Positions 22,793 through 34,136 are shown, counted from the first letter of the stretch. The stretch is 64,000 bases of DNA from Mantis religiosa (GCA_030765055.1 JAUKNK010000057.1:1458501-1522500), one strand, 5' to 3'. Notes: generated by a model from the letters alone, not told the origin. Program-made: numbers and translations.

Positions 22793-24835
22793 ATTCATGC
22801 TGTAATCTTTTTATGTCTGTCTTGCTCACAAATGCTGTTGTTAGAGGTTGCTTGGGTTCCCTCAGCGAGAGAGCCGAAGCATATTGACTGGATAGATTAC
22901 TATTAAATTTTAGATGAGTCGCATTTTTTAACACATCTGCTTCACTTTCGTACCTATTTTGAGGACATGTTTCGCAAATCTTCGCTTGCATCTACGGCTC
23001 TTGTGCGACTGACGCTAGATCCAGCGGTGTGGGTAATTCTGGGGTTGTTGCTGCCATCTGTTGATTTAGTGATGAACTGAAAGGTGGGATTCTCTTCTAG
23101 CGGGATTTCAAAGTTCATTAGTTGGTTTTTATGTTTTTCTATGTATATCCTCTCCCATATGACGAGTTCACTATGTTTTTGTACGTATTTTAGTAATTCT
23201 GTGCTATCTTCAATTTCATGATTTTCAGACCAGAAATGAGCTGCTATTGCGGACTTATCAATATTTTTGTATCTTAAGTGCCTGAAGTGTTCTTTCTTTC
23301 TAGTGCCTATGTTCCTTTTTGTCCTTCCTATGTAAATTTTTTCACAGTCTTTACACTTAATTTTGTAAATGCCTGACTTTTCCTCTGGTTTTATCTTATC
23401 AGTATTATTACTGTGAAGTAGGTTTTTAATGTTGTAATTGTTTTTTGGTGCCAATGTTATATTGTATTTCTTGAATATTTTTTGGAACTTTTTTGTGGCC
23501 CAGGGGTGGTAAGTAAATTTAGCAAATCTAGTTTCTTGTTTTATTGGTGTGAGAGCTGTGATCTGTTTTAATTTCTTTTGAAATTTGAATAATTTTAGTT
23601 CTTTATCTACAAGGTTTTTTCCATATCCATTTTTAATTGCAGTTTTTAAGATTTGATGGTATTCGTTTTGATATTCTTGCTGGCTGAGAGGTAGATTTAC
23701 TAATCTGTGTGTCAGACTGTTGATGGTTGCATGTTTGTGTGGAATTGGGTTGAAACTATTTGCTTTGATGTAATTATCTGTGTGTGTTGCTTTTCTATGA
23801 ATGCCAAATTCTAGTTTTTCATTGCCTTTTTTGATTTTAAGGTCTAAAAAAGGTAGAGTACAGTCCTCTTCAGTTTCTACTGTGAATTGTATGCTGGGTT
23901 CTTGCAGGTTGAGTAGTTTCAAAGCATCATCTATTAGTTTGTAGGGCACTATTGCAAAGATGTCGTCTACGTATCTGTACCATGTTTTAAACATATGAGG
24001 GAAGGCTTTAGTAATATGTGTTTCGAAAAAGCTCATGTATAGATTGGCCAAAAATGGTGATAGCGGGCTTCCCATAGCTAGTCCTGAAAGTTGTTTGTAA
24101 TATTTTCCATCGAAGACAAAATAATTTTGATGTATACATAATTCAGTCATTGCCACATATTCTTCTATTGCATTGGCATCCAGGTTTATAGAATTTAGCC
24201 ATTTTTTCAGTTGAATCAAAAGTTTGTCTAATGGAATGCTAGGGAAGAGGGAGCGGACATCAAAGGATACTAAAGTGTCATGAGGTTTTAGTTTAAGATT
24301 TTGAATTTTTTCTACCAGGTCTAAAGAGTTTTTTATACTCAGAGTATGGAATTGTGGAAAGGACTGAAATTTTTTGGTTAGCCATTTTGCCAGAAGGTAA
24401 GTAGGAGTGTTTATATTATTTACAATGGGTCTCATGGGTATGTTGGGTTTGTGTATTTTAGGCAAACCATATATTCTTGCAAGGGTAGGGTTGTCTGGTT
24501 TGATAGTTTTTTTTCTGTAGTTGTTAAAATTTTACTATTAATGATGGTTTTTTGTACATCTTTTATGCATCGGTTGAGTGGATTAGAATCTATTTCCTGG
24601 AATTCTTTTTGTTGTAGTAACTCTAACATTTTTTCTTTGTATGTAGCTGTATCTAAGATTACTATTTTGTTCCCTTTATCAGCCCTTGAGAAGATTACAT
24701 CCTTTTTCCTTAAAGATTTAATTATCTGAATTTGTTTCAAATGTTTTATTGGCTTTTTATTTATTAAGTTTTCCAATAAAGGAGCTGATTTTTTTCTAAT
24801 TATGTTTTTGTCCATGGTTTCCAAGCCTTCTACTG
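22793..24835 (-). mobile_element. Penelope-like element PLE-2
   Basis: This is a second PLE lineage, tail-to-tail with PLE-1 (their 3' ends meet near 22785-22793). The minus-strand 3' UTR occupies about 22793-22953. The ORF runs 22954-24824. Immediately upstream of its head, at 24836-25040, lies an inverted fragment of its own RT, repeating the architecture of PLE-1. Confidence 0.8.
22954..24824 (-). pseudogene. PLE-2 reverse transcriptase/GIY-YIG protein, one frameshift
   Basis: The N-terminal part (24824-24432) carries IIRKKSAPLLENLI and the PLE hallmark SRADKGNKIVILD. A one-base shift in the T-run near 24501-24510 separates it from the 503-codon frame. That frame has PKIHKPNIPMRPIVNN, SFDVRSLFPSIP, GLAMGSPLSPFLANL, catalytic YVDDIFAIV, YIKANSFNPIPH, and the nuclease GIYKIKCKDCEKIYIGRTK with KSAIAAHFWSENH. 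The C-terminus ends in a tail containing ASEDLRNMSSK. Apart from the single frameshift the protein appears complete. It is clearly a different family from PLE-1, with many amino-acid differences throughout. Confidence 0.85.
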
Positions 24836-25040
24836 CTAATCTTAAACTAAAACCTCATGACACTTTAGTATCCTTTGATGTCCGCTCCCTCTTCCCTAGC
24901 ATTCCATTAGACAAACTTTTGATTCAACTGAAAAAATGGCTAAATTCTATAAACCTGGATGCCAATGCAATAGAAGAATATGTGGCAATGACTGAATTAT
25001 GTATACATCAAAATTATTTTGTCTTCGATGGAAAATATTA
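24836..25040 (+). mobile_element. Inverted PLE-2 fragment (RT finger/palm)
   Basis: The plus-strand frame encodes LKLKPHDTLVSFDVRSLFPS through YFVFDGKYY. The translated protein is identical to PLE-2's own segment on the minus strand at about 24096-24300. It stops before motif B. It abuts the PLE-2 head after a short sequence, giving another head-to-head inverted pair. Confidence 0.85.
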
Positions 25041-25291
25041 CAGCCAGAAGGTTTTTGCTGCGTGCCCACCCATTAAGGGTTTTACCGTAGGTAGGATTAG
25101 AATTAAGTTTTGTAGGATAAAGGTTATGTAGGATTTTTGATTGGGAGTTAATTTAGAGGTTACCGAAGTACCTTCGGGTTGAAGGGGAGGATGCAGTACT
25201 TAGCACCCAATTTTTTCTTTTTTTGTTTTATTTTCAGTTGGTTAGAAATTTAGATGCCAAACAGCTTGGAATAATTATGAGGAGCTCAGCT
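25041..25291 (-). other. Probable 3' UTR of Jockey-type LINE B
   Basis: No ORF. It lies directly downstream (minus strand) of the LINE coding remnant at 25292-26080 and up to the PLE-2 fragment. Assignment as 3' UTR is by position only. Confidence 0.35.
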
Positions 25292-26080
25292 TTAGCTGCT
25301 GATAGGTTTAGCTCCTGGGTTATCTAGGGTGCCCGCATGCCATACGGGGGACCCGATGCAGTCTAGATCGGCGTCAATTGGGGTCATAATCTCCCAATGA
25401 TCTAGCAAGGGCGCTTCTGTGTGATGGTAAACTTGCGTATAATTTTGAAGCCCGGCGCCTAATTTCATCCTCCACGTATGGAAGACCCGATGCTTCGTGG
25501 AGCAACCTGGTAGGGAAATAACGTCCCACAGAACATATAGACCGCAGTCCTCTATTCTGTGCACGTTGAAGCCATGCTAAACAGCTATCTGCTGCCATGC
25601 CCTAGATCTCGCAGGCATATAGCATCACCGGGATTACCAGCGCTCGGAAGAGATACAACTTCTTGCAGACTGGCATCGAGGTGGACCCCAGCATTGGGTA
25701 GAGGGAAGCAATTGCTTCCTGTACCTTCGCCGAAAGGTCCCTGGTGGGTCGGCGAAAAGTAAGACCTCTGTCCAAGTTTACTCCTGGGTACTGGACAGAG
25801 TTAGACCACTCTATCCTTCGCCCTCGGTAGCTGTAGTGGTTTGCGCACCTAAGGACTGCAGTGTGTTGTTCCACTGTTCCGAAATGGCTGCTGCAGTACA
25901 TTTACGTAATTGATTATTTAATACTCGGACCTGTGTTTGCGCAGTTTGTTGTCTGGTGTGCTGCCAGTGTCTCCTGGCTCTGTTACGTTGCTTGGTTAAG
26001 TTTTGTATGTCTACCGGAAAACGCGTGCTTGCTTTACTCTGCCGATGCTCTGGAACTGCCACCATTGTTTCATATTGAAT
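25292..26080 (-). pseudogene. Jockey-type LINE B ORF2 with RT core deleted
   Basis: Minus strand. The endonuclease-RT linker is present (KASTRFPVDIQNLTKQRNRA, HWQHTRQQT, ISEQWNNTLQSL). At about 25845 it joins directly to the RT C-terminal region (RRIEWSNSVQYPGVNLDRG, then CKKLYLFRALVIPVMLYACE) and the terminal LQRAQNRGLRSICSVGRYFP. The RT catalytic motifs, including the YxDD box, are missing between these two pieces, an internal deletion. The three parts are in different frames. Loss of the core means it depends on another element or is simply dead. Confidence 0.7.
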
Positions 26081-26763
26081 AGCTATTGAACCTAGCAGAC
26101 CAACAGAAGAATCGAGTCGTCCAGGTTTACATGGACGGAGTGGTTTCGCCCAGCACATGGCTGCTAACTGAGGCTTTATCTGAGCAGTGTATTAGTTGTT
26201 CAGCCTTTGTCTCAAGCGTTTGTGTTGGGCATAGGTTTCTCTGATCTGTTGGGTTAAGCCACTCAACTGCCGCCTGGGGTATGTATTCCCAAGGCTGCCT
26301 TCACCCGAACTCCCCGCTTGAAGGAGGTCGGAGTGCAGACATTACGATCAGAGGGGACAGGAGACTGTGTGGGGGAATTATCTAGACCCATTTCTGGTTC
26401 TGGGGTTTACGGTGGGATGGAGAGAACCCCTTCTGGCTAATAGCCCATGGCGTCCTTGGGGAGTTTGTATCTCCTCCTCCTGCGAGGAGCTCTGTGGTCA
26501 TTCTGACCCAGAGTGTTGACCAGCTGGTTGGAATGGGTAGACAGTTTTTGATGGAGGGTTCGAGATCTCTCTCTTACCATATCCTCTATGTAAGGGATTT
26601 GGGAGTATTCGTGTAGGATGTGAGTAGGGAATCTGCGCCCAGTACCGTAGATCATCCTTAATGCCCGATTCTGCACGATTTCCGGTCTGCGGATGGTGTT
26701 CGGAGCCGCCAATCCTAAGCTTGACTGTAAGAAACAGAAGACCTGATCATCAGTTTTTAACAT
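26081..26763 (-). pseudogene. Jockey-type LINE A, C-terminal end and 3' UTR
   Basis: Minus strand. IVQNRALRMIYGTGRRFPTH, MVRERSRTLHQKL and RRYKLPKDAMGY form the ORF2 end, stopping at 26437. The 3' UTR runs to about 26081 and ends with a motif (minus 'cttctgttggtctgct') also present at the end of the LINE at 37635-38362. That LINE encodes a homologous C-terminus (RLPKDALGNQN), so both belong to one family. The element is 5' truncated. Confidence 0.7.
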
Positions 26764-26979
26764 GATATTCTCTACCCATTTTTTGTTTTGCTGCGTAAGA
26801 TAAGCAGAGGTGGTGTTGTTGTATACAATTTAGATATTTCAGCAGAAATACACGTTGTAATGGAAACAAATTGTTCTTTAGCAGCAACTATATTTAGAAC
26901 AAAGTTTGGAAAGAGAAAGTTTGGTAGAGTCTGAATAAAATAACACTCCCAGAATTTAAAAGATAAAGTATCGCAACAC
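26764..26979. other. Short unidentified spacer
   Basis: About 215 bp, AT-rich. No coding potential or repeat match recognised. Confidence 0.4.
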
Positions 26980-27416
26980 TGTGATTTCGTAGAATTAAAA
27001 GTCCAATTTCCAGAAATTCCAAATGTTCTTTATTTCCGTAGAAATACACTGTTCAATTCTCACGTAACAACATTACGCCACGTACAACACAATCTACCAA
27101 TGTCGATGACAATAACAAACAGCGTTCTCATTACAACACTCTACAGCTGTTTACTGCTCACGACTCTTTACTACTCTTGGCAAGGCGTCGTCTTGTTAAA
27201 TGCCTCATTGATAAATTCTAGATATTTCCGGAACAATAAAGAAATTGAATAAATTCTATCAACCAAGAAGTCACCGATTATTGCCATTTATCTCAGTTTG
27301 TTTGTTTCGGCAGACATCTATCTCACGCTATCTGCTGATAAAAGCTCTTTTTACCGAAAAACACGATCCGTCCGTTATCTATTTGCGCACAAAATTTTAT
27401 GCCCGTTGCCGCGACA
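26980..27416 (-). mobile_element. Ty3/gypsy LTR (3' LTR of a minus-strand element)
   Basis: The 437-bp LTR is bounded by TGTGA on the left and CGACA on the right of the plus strand (TG...CA). On the minus strand it is preceded by a purine-rich tract (GGAGGAGGGAG), the expected polypurine tract before a 3' LTR. It shares 'gatgacaataacaaacagc' with the LTRs at 51344-51812 and 55144-55582. No 5' LTR or internal body remains except the pol end. Confidence 0.65.
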
Positions 27417-27555
27417 CCGCTCCCTCCTCCAGGCTGGTCGTCCCGAACAGCACCATCGTAGCGGGCCAGACGATCCAGGTGTAGCACCATCATCTTCCCT
27501 CGGGGCACCTCCTGGATTCGGTAGACCACGTCGCTAATCCTCTTCACCTCCCGGT
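27417..27555 (-). pseudogene. Ty3/gypsy pol C-terminal end
   Basis: The minus-strand frame reads RISDVVYRIQEVPRGKMMVL followed by HLDRLARYDGAV. This is the integrase C-terminal ending of gypsy-type polyproteins (VVYRIQ...VVHLDRLAPY). It directly precedes the polypurine tract and LTR. Everything upstream in the element is missing. Confidence 0.75.
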
Positions 27556-27639
27556 ATACGATAACTAAACATGTCTAAGGTGTCGGCATGGTGGGTCCCA
27601 TATTTGCTGTCCCCTTCAAAAGCAAACATGAAGTGATCT

Positions 27640-28205
27640 TACAGGACAGATGTTGATGCTGTAGGAACCGGATAAATATGACTTTTTATCGTCTGGTAAC
27701 CATGGAAGAATCCTGGATCTATCAGTATGATCCACGGAAAAAATCCATGAGCATGGCATGGAAACATACCAAGTCCTCTCTCCCGAAAGGGCAAAGGTCC
27801 AAACGTCAGGTGGGAAGGTCATGCTGTCAGTTTTCTGGGACTGTCGTGCAGCCAACGTTACAGATTATCGTGCCAAAGGGTCAAACCATCACTGACAGAT
27901 ACTACTGCAATCTTCTAGACAAGTTATGAGCAGCTCTGATTAAGAAACGACGTGGTATGTTCTACAAAGTTATTCGCTTTCTGTATGACAATTCGCCAGT
28001 TCATTCATTTGAAGTTACAGTTAACAAAACAAGGGAATGTGGCTTTGGGATCTCACAGCATCCTCCTTATTGACAACAGAAATGACGTCATTAATGACGT
28101 GCAAGAGTAGTTTATAGCGAATGCTGCAGATTTCTACAATCAAGGTATTCGGAAGATCAAGAAACACTTGGGAAAGTGTAAATGTGTATGGTGACTACAT
28201 AAAGA
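27640..28205 (+). pseudogene. mariner transposase relic (catalytic part)
   Basis: RLVTMEESWIYQYDPRKKS corresponds to the first catalytic block of mariner transposases (MDETWIYHYDP), with the catalytic Asp changed to Glu. VPKGQTITDRYYCNLLDKL, then IKKRRGMF and LYDNSPVHSFE (second catalytic Asp block) follow, then ECGFGISQHPPY. The SPDLAPxDY block with the third Asp is missing. A C-terminal piece (ADFYNQGIRKIKKHLGKCKC) survives after a gap. Stops and an internal deletion make it inactive. Confidence 0.8.
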
Positions 28206-28559
28206 AGAACTAACAAACACATATCAACACAAACTCTCTATCACAGCTTTAAAGGGTGATAATTAGAACTTCACAACAGGCCCTCGTATGCATCAAATTA
28301 AACTTTAAGTCACATTAACCATTACCAGCATAAACACAAAACATTCTTTATCACAGATTTTGGAAATTCCATCTATCTGAATCAATAATTACACAAAACT
28401 AAAGCTAGTAACAGTGAGGCAGCAGAACTACACAAATTTATACTGTAACTTATCTTTAAAGTAATTGTTGGAAATTTAAAGAAATTATAAGTTTACAATT
28501 TCCTAAACATTTGTATAATTATCAATCACATTCAATTTTGATTTGTTAATGTAACTATC
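28206..28559. other. AT-rich, nothing recognised
   Basis: No ORF, repeat or motif was seen. Confidence 0.4.
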
Positions 28560-28990
28560 ACTAGAGGTCACTACATTATTTTTATTTTTTAAAATAAATA
28601 CTTTTTCCCAAACCATTAAGTCTTTCAGATCATTTTATTGTCTTAATAGTTTATATTCTGGATTTATAATGAAAAGACCAAAAATGATCTGCTACGGTCA
28701 ATTTATCTGTTTCAATCTACTTAATGTTACGAAAATATTCTTTCGTCCTGGTTCCTACTTACATTTGGTTTTTCCAATATAATCTTGACCGTAATATAAT
28801 ATAATATAATATAATCTTGATCACAATATAAGCAACTAAATAGATAAATTCCAGATATTTTATTATTAGGAGCTTTACCTTTCTTAGAGAAATGTAGTAA
28901 ATTAGTTATATTACATAATATAGTAATTATTATTGTAATTAAATGTGTGTAAATTATTAAAAAGTTATTACTTCGGTTCTTTAAAATAAA
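28560..28990 (-). pseudogene. PLE GIY-YIG nuclease relic
   Basis: Minus strand. NNKISGIYLFSCLYCDQDYI matches the GIY...YI part of PLE nucleases. After an expanded (TAATA)n run at about 28790-28815, a second copy of the strand (DQDYIGKTKC) leads into a degenerate RNxE..HF region, then VADHFWSF and GLGKSIYFKK. These parallel VADHFWSY and VWEKIFILK of the PLE at 44740-46143, its closest relative here. Stops and the repeat expansion show it is long dead. Confidence 0.6.
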
Positions 28991-29307
28991 ATGTTTGCTA
29001 CGGTGCTCAACAAAAATAACATTTCTAATAACCCAGTGCAACAGGCAACCCAGTGATTAACCTTTAACTTGTTGGGAAATTTAAATCGATTTTCTGATTT
29101 CTCAAAAAATATTTCGTGCTTACAGTAAGATATCTTGATAAAACAGAACTGGAGTTGACTTTGCAACTGCCAAGTTATTTGGTATTTATGTACAAAATAC
29201 AAGAAAGATGAAATTTGATGTCAATTTAGTTAAGGCAGATGATTTCTAACCTTTGTTTCTTGAATGCTAATATGTGTACATGTGTAAACTTGAGGGGAAG
29301 TTCACGC

Positions 29308-29396
29308 TCACACACACACACTCACACACACTCACACACACACTCACACTCACACACACACTCACACACACACTCACACACACACTCACACACTCT
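29308..29396. repeat. (CACACACACT)n microsatellite
   Basis: About 90 bp of CA-rich repeats with regular CT interruptions. The histidine/threonine-rich ORFs through it are chance frames. Confidence 0.9.
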
Positions 29397-29774
29397 AATG
29401 AGAGGAAGGTTTCTATATGCATTGCCAGTCTAAATATTCGTACCTCCCAGAGAAAGTTAATTAGTTCATTTAGAAGCGTAGTAACACAACCTTACTGATA
29501 TGTAATTTGCTGTTATACAGATTAATTATCAATGAAATCCAACCGCACATTATGTCATTAAATGATCATATGACATGTGCTGAGACGCTTATTTTACGTT
29601 TTTAAATTTTAAAAATTTATTTAGAATTGTAATGAAAAGACTAATTTGTATGGGAATGAAAGCATAAAATTAGGATATTCATGAGATAATGCAATGTGAA
29701 GCAACATTTCTATGTTGTTATCACAATTCTTTCTCTTCTCGTGTGAGATTTTGCAGCTATCAGTTTCTTCTGGT
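29397..29774. other. AT-rich, nothing recognised
   Basis: No gene or motif was seen. Confidence 0.4.
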
Positions 29775-30234
29775 CACCAATTGTATCATCTTATTGTAAA
29801 TAAGAGTCATGAGATCTCTCGTTTTCAGCTTTGGTTCAGAGAGAAATAAATAAAGTTTTGGAGAAGTCCAATTTTGTAACAAATAATTTGATTATATTAT
29901 CTGGATTACATTTTACTTGAACTTTCTTTCTTCGTCAATAATTGCAGGTTACCTCCAGCATATTGATAAATTCTTAATTCTTTAATAAAAACATTCCATT
30001 AATTACATCAAATCCTTACTCCTACACGTTTACTCATCACTAACAAGATTAAAGAACACATATCTCCTTATGAAGATTATTGCTTTTCCTCTTCTATCCA
30101 AAACCTTTCATTTTTTCACATCAAGCAAGATTATTGATTTTCTTTTCCATAGCAACCGTTCATCATTTCATGGCCCACAAATATTCAGATCAGAATACAA
30201 AACCCATTTCAAACCAAAAAATCCCGTTACAAAT
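29775..30234 (-). mobile_element. LTR fragment, second LTR family
   Basis: It aligns throughout with the LTR-like unit at 43745-44359, with shared stretches such as 'aaataagagtcat.agat', 'tctggattacattttactt' and 'gattacctccagc'. It ends at a GTTACA terminus near 30234. The low-coordinate end is truncated or diverged. There is no polypurine tract or coding sequence next to it. Confidence 0.5.
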
Positions 30235-31081
30235 GTGAGTGATATAAGATGTAATATTGTTCTTATTGGCAGCTGCAAGAATTTATTACGTAATCTGGTG
30301 ATGTGGACTAGTAGGACGTTAGTCATTTGGTTGCTATAGCATAATAAAAAGAACGGAGCAGGAGATTATCCGCTATTGACGTTATTCTGCATCAGACCTG
30401 CATAGGAGGAAGATGTGTATTTGAGTGTCTCCGAGCATGTGCAGAAACAATTTTGTGTATATGCATTAATTAGTGTAACTGTAAGAGAAGAATCGTTCAT
30501 CTGTAAGCCAATCACCGTCTCTTAGAGGACAGCATTTCACGTCATTTAAATTTGATTCAAAGTTTCGTAAATTTTCAGAAGAACTAAATAGTCGACTTTG
30601 AAAAAAGAGAGGCAATTGTTTATTCTAAATGCAGTAATAATTTTTCCTCTACTCCACGACCATGCACAGAGATAGGATCTCTAACTCGAGGTATGTTGCC
30701 GAGGAATCTACAGGATTACACTACAAGATCTTCACAAAGATGACAAACTAATCATCACATCATTCATCCCACATGATTTACAGCATTCCTGTTGTAATTA
30801 TCGCCACTATGCAGGGCTTCTAGAACGACATCTTTAGTATTACATTTTGCAACATATTTCGTTGCAATGCTATTTGAAAATAAATTCAATAAACAATTTC
30901 ATTGTCACTGTTGATAAATTATTATATTATTATTATATTTATATATCAAATTATTGGTTAGGAAACATGACAGTGAATATTTAACACCTTATTGTGTGCT
31001 GCTACTGCCATGAATCAAACTATATATTTTCATTAGTGACAAACGACTAAAGCTCTTAACACAAACTTTACTTTGATGTGC
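30235..31081. other. Noncoding downstream region of the zinc-finger gene
   Basis: No ORF. It would hold the 3' UTR of the minus-strand zinc-finger gene. A minus-strand AATAAA at about 30617-30622 is a possible but unproven polyadenylation signal. Confidence 0.4.
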
Positions 31082-32171
31082 CTAGTTACGTTCATGAACC
31101 AAATTATGTGTTTTCAAGGTTGACAAACGAGGAAAACCCTTATCACAAACTTTACATTGGTGTTTCTTTGTACTTTCATGAACTAAATTATGTGTTTTCA
31201 AAGTTGACAACTGAGTAAAGCTCTTATCACAAACTTTACATAGATGTGGCCTCTTACCTTCATGAATTAAATTATGTATTTTCAAATTTGACAACCAAGT
31301 AAAGCTCTTATCACAAACTTTACATTGATGTGGCTTCTTACCTTCATGATTTAAATTATGTATTTGCAAATTTGACAACTGGTTAAACCTCTTATCACAA
31401 ACTTTACATCGGTAGGGCTTCTTACCTTCATGAATTAAATTATGCCTTTTCAGATTTGACAACCGAGTAAACCTCCTATCACAAACTTTACATTGGTGTG
31501 GTTTTGTACTTTCATGAACTAAATTATGTGTTTTCAAAGTTGACAACTTAGTAAAGCTCTTATCACAAACTTTACATAGATGTGTTTTCTTACCTTCATG
31601 AATTAAATTATGCATTTTCAAATCTGACAACCGAGTAAAGCACTTATCACAAATTTTACATTGGTGTGGCTTTGTACTTTCATGAACGAAATTATGTATT
31701 TTCAAATCTGACAACCGAGTAAAGATCTTATCACAAACTTTACATTGATGCTGCTTCTTGCCTTCATGAATTAAAATAGGTCTTTTCAAACTTGACAGCT
31801 GCGTACAAACATTATACTGATGTAGTTTCTTACCAGCATTAATAATGGTATGTGTTTTCAAATTCGATACAGATGTAAAGCGGCTCTCACTCGTGCTACA
31901 CCGTTGTGTTGTTTCGCTCCTATCACTTAAATTACTGTGCTCTAAGAATAAAGGTGCTATATAAGTGTCTGCCCCATCACTACATTTACCATATTGATCA
32001 GAATGTACGTATTCCTTTGCAGTTAGTACATCACATGTAACATCATATTTTTGATAATCATATTCAAGACGATTGATTCCATTACAGAAGCTTGTGTTTC
32101 TTGTTGGGACTTCAGGACAGAACAATGGAGACTTGTCAAGAGTCGCGACAGGAACTGTTTCTGGGTATAAT
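31082..32171 (-). CDS. C2H2 zinc-finger protein, terminal exon (8 fingers)
   Basis: The minus-strand exon encodes eight complete C-x2-C-x12-H-x3-H fingers in a strict 28-residue register, e.g. CKVCDKSFTKLSTLKTHNLVH. Two degenerate fingers precede them (VCTQLSSLKRP and SRFTSVSNLKTH, both lacking cysteines). Linkers are ESTKPHQ or EGKKPHQ instead of the canonical TGEKPY. Such proteins normally bind DNA in the nucleus; the target is unknown. An acceptor site (minus 'acatttcag') ends at 32172, so the exon starts at 32171. The frame is open from there (LYPETVPVATL) to the TAG at 31082-31084. The acceptor needs an incoming phase-2 intron. It is probably the 3' exon of the gene whose 5' exon is 35589-36065. 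Confidence 0.8.
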
Positions 32172-32619
32172 CTGAAATGTTGCAGAACTTAATATCATTT
32201 AGTATCATTTTTAAATTGTGTGACATATAAAACTCAGAGATAAGTGGAAAGAAGCTACAAATAATGAATCTATCTACAATTATTTTCAATTAATCTGGAA
32301 GTGTACAGCCCAGAACTGTAACCTTTGTTCTGCTCTAGATTCTGGTGAAGAAAAAGCAGGTAAACAACTCCATTATCAGTTAATGCCCACAGCAAAGTGA
32401 TCAACTATACCATTCAAAGATTCGATTATTCTATTACAGCAATGGTACTTCAAGTGTCAGGAAACACTGCACTCATTGTCTTTGCTGTCAGATATCAACT
32501 GCGAGTGAAGGAAGTTTTGAATACTGGTTAACCTGAAAAAGTGTAACTGAGAGGTCCTCATATTACATTCTTGTTCTTTTGAGGAAGAAATAAAGATATG
32601 AAAGAAGAGAATTTTGACA

Positions 32620-32840
32620 GACTAAGTCAGACCGAAAAATTCATTGTCATAGCCAGGATTTGAACACGGATCTCCGAGTCTGTGTCAGTTGCTGTAACTA
32701 TTGAGCTGTAACATTAATGCCATTAAGATATTAATTCTCAAATTGACTCGCATTATGTATATATATATATATGTGAGCCAACTCCTTAATGGTGACTTAT
32801 AACACGTAAGAACCTAAGTCCAGGCTTATAGTCAACCACT
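32620..32840 (-). repeat. tRNA-like-containing repeat, family 2
   Basis: The minus strand carries a box B-like GTGTTCAAATCC. Both flanks resemble the repeat at 40541-40800 (shared 'gaaaaattca', 'ggatctcc', 'ttctcaa.ttgactcgcat', 'ggtgact'). The copy is diverged and is split by an (AT)n run. Confidence 0.5.
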
Positions 32841-33854
32841 GTTAATTGTCAGACTGACTGAACCTATCTAGAATTTGGCCTAAACACGGCTAGTGTGACA
32901 GAACAATTCAACTAACATTTAGATCTAATTGTAGCATAGCATCCACTCTGCCATCAAATGTAATTTCCTATCTGCCTCCATTGTTGACCCAGCATTTTAT
33001 CATTGTCAATCTTCCTTTTCTTATCTACTTCTTTTTTACTTTCCAAAACAACTTTCACATATTTATTTTTATTTCCTCCTGCAACAACTCTTAAAGCTAT
33101 TAACTTGATTCAAATCTTTTGATGTTCTCCTCCCATGGCACTAGTTCACTACTCGTGTCAAGTATTGAACCGTACTTTGTAATTTACATATTCCCATTGT
33201 GCGTGTTAATTACATTGATCCCATTCTTACCCAAGACATTCCTTCGACTCTCCTGTCTATTGCATAATTTTACATATCCTTTTTGTGCTATTCCCTTTTA
33301 GATCACTATAAAACTTAATGATTTTTCTGCATTCTAGCCTTCCCCATATGTCTTTCAATATTCTCCATTGTGGTTGTAATTATTTCCCATAAAATGTCTA
33401 CATTTTTATTTTCTATATTCCATTTATCCTGAATTCATATTTATTCCATAGCTCTTTTCACTACTGACCTCTATATTTTCCTGTTCCCCACTTTCTTTTG
33501 TCAAGTTATACACACGTCTAGGATTTTGTCCTGTCTTTTGTCAAGTATTTATAGCAAACGCTCAGGAGTTTTTCAAATATTATACCTGATACTCAGGAGC
33601 TAATCTAATCCACTAAGGAGCTAATCTCTTTACTATTACTTACTTTTGACATTCTACAGCAGAGACAAGGATATACAAACATAGACTTTTAATTACAGAC
33701 ATATACAGAAAATTAATTTTGCATCTTTTTATGTAGTGGATCAAAAGAATAATAAAGGAAGGATGAATCTTAGATATAAGATAAAATTGATCCTCTTTAG
33801 CCTCAACTGGTTACTGTTATCATTCTCTTGTACTATTAATTACTAAATACTTAG

Positions 33855-34136
33855 TGTCATATGAAAGCAGAAAGGTTTTACCAGATATCCTTCAGTATTT
33901 TGTCAATCTTACATGAACCACAACAAAGTAAGAACCTGAAAGTAGATTTGCTCTTGCATAGTCAGGATGCACTGAACTGGATTGCTCTAGCACTAAGGGA
34001 GTTAAAGCAGAAACAATCATGGAGTGCTTCAAAACAACGAGATGATGAAAAGGATGCTCTTGCACTCACTGAAGCTGAAGAAAAAGCACACAAAGTGCTG
34101 ACTTATGTAAAATGTGGAACATTTCATGTAGTCTGA
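33855..34136 (+). CDS. Unrecognised small ORF
   Basis: The frame from a TAG at 33852 has an ATG at 33861 and 91 codons ending in FHVV. The composition looks more protein-like than neighbouring frames: an amphipathic stretch DALNWIALALRELKQK is followed by a charged segment with EAEEKAHKVLTYVK. I do not recognise the family. It lies inside the inferred intron of the zinc-finger gene on the opposite strand. It could be an exon or processed copy of another gene, or a chance frame. Confidence 0.25.
   Translation, partial: CHMKAERFYQISFSILSILHEPQQSKNLKVDLLLHSQDALNWIALALRELKQKQSWSASKQRDDEKDALALTEAEEKAHKVLTYVKCGTFHVV

Noticed and set aside
29239..29498. His-Thr-rich ORFs
   Set aside because: They translate the CA-rich microsatellite and have no start context or homology.
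31100..31830. Regular 84-bp repeat that could be read as a CRISPR or tandem satellite
   Set aside because: The period equals 28 codons and each unit encodes a C2H2 finger, so it is a coding array.
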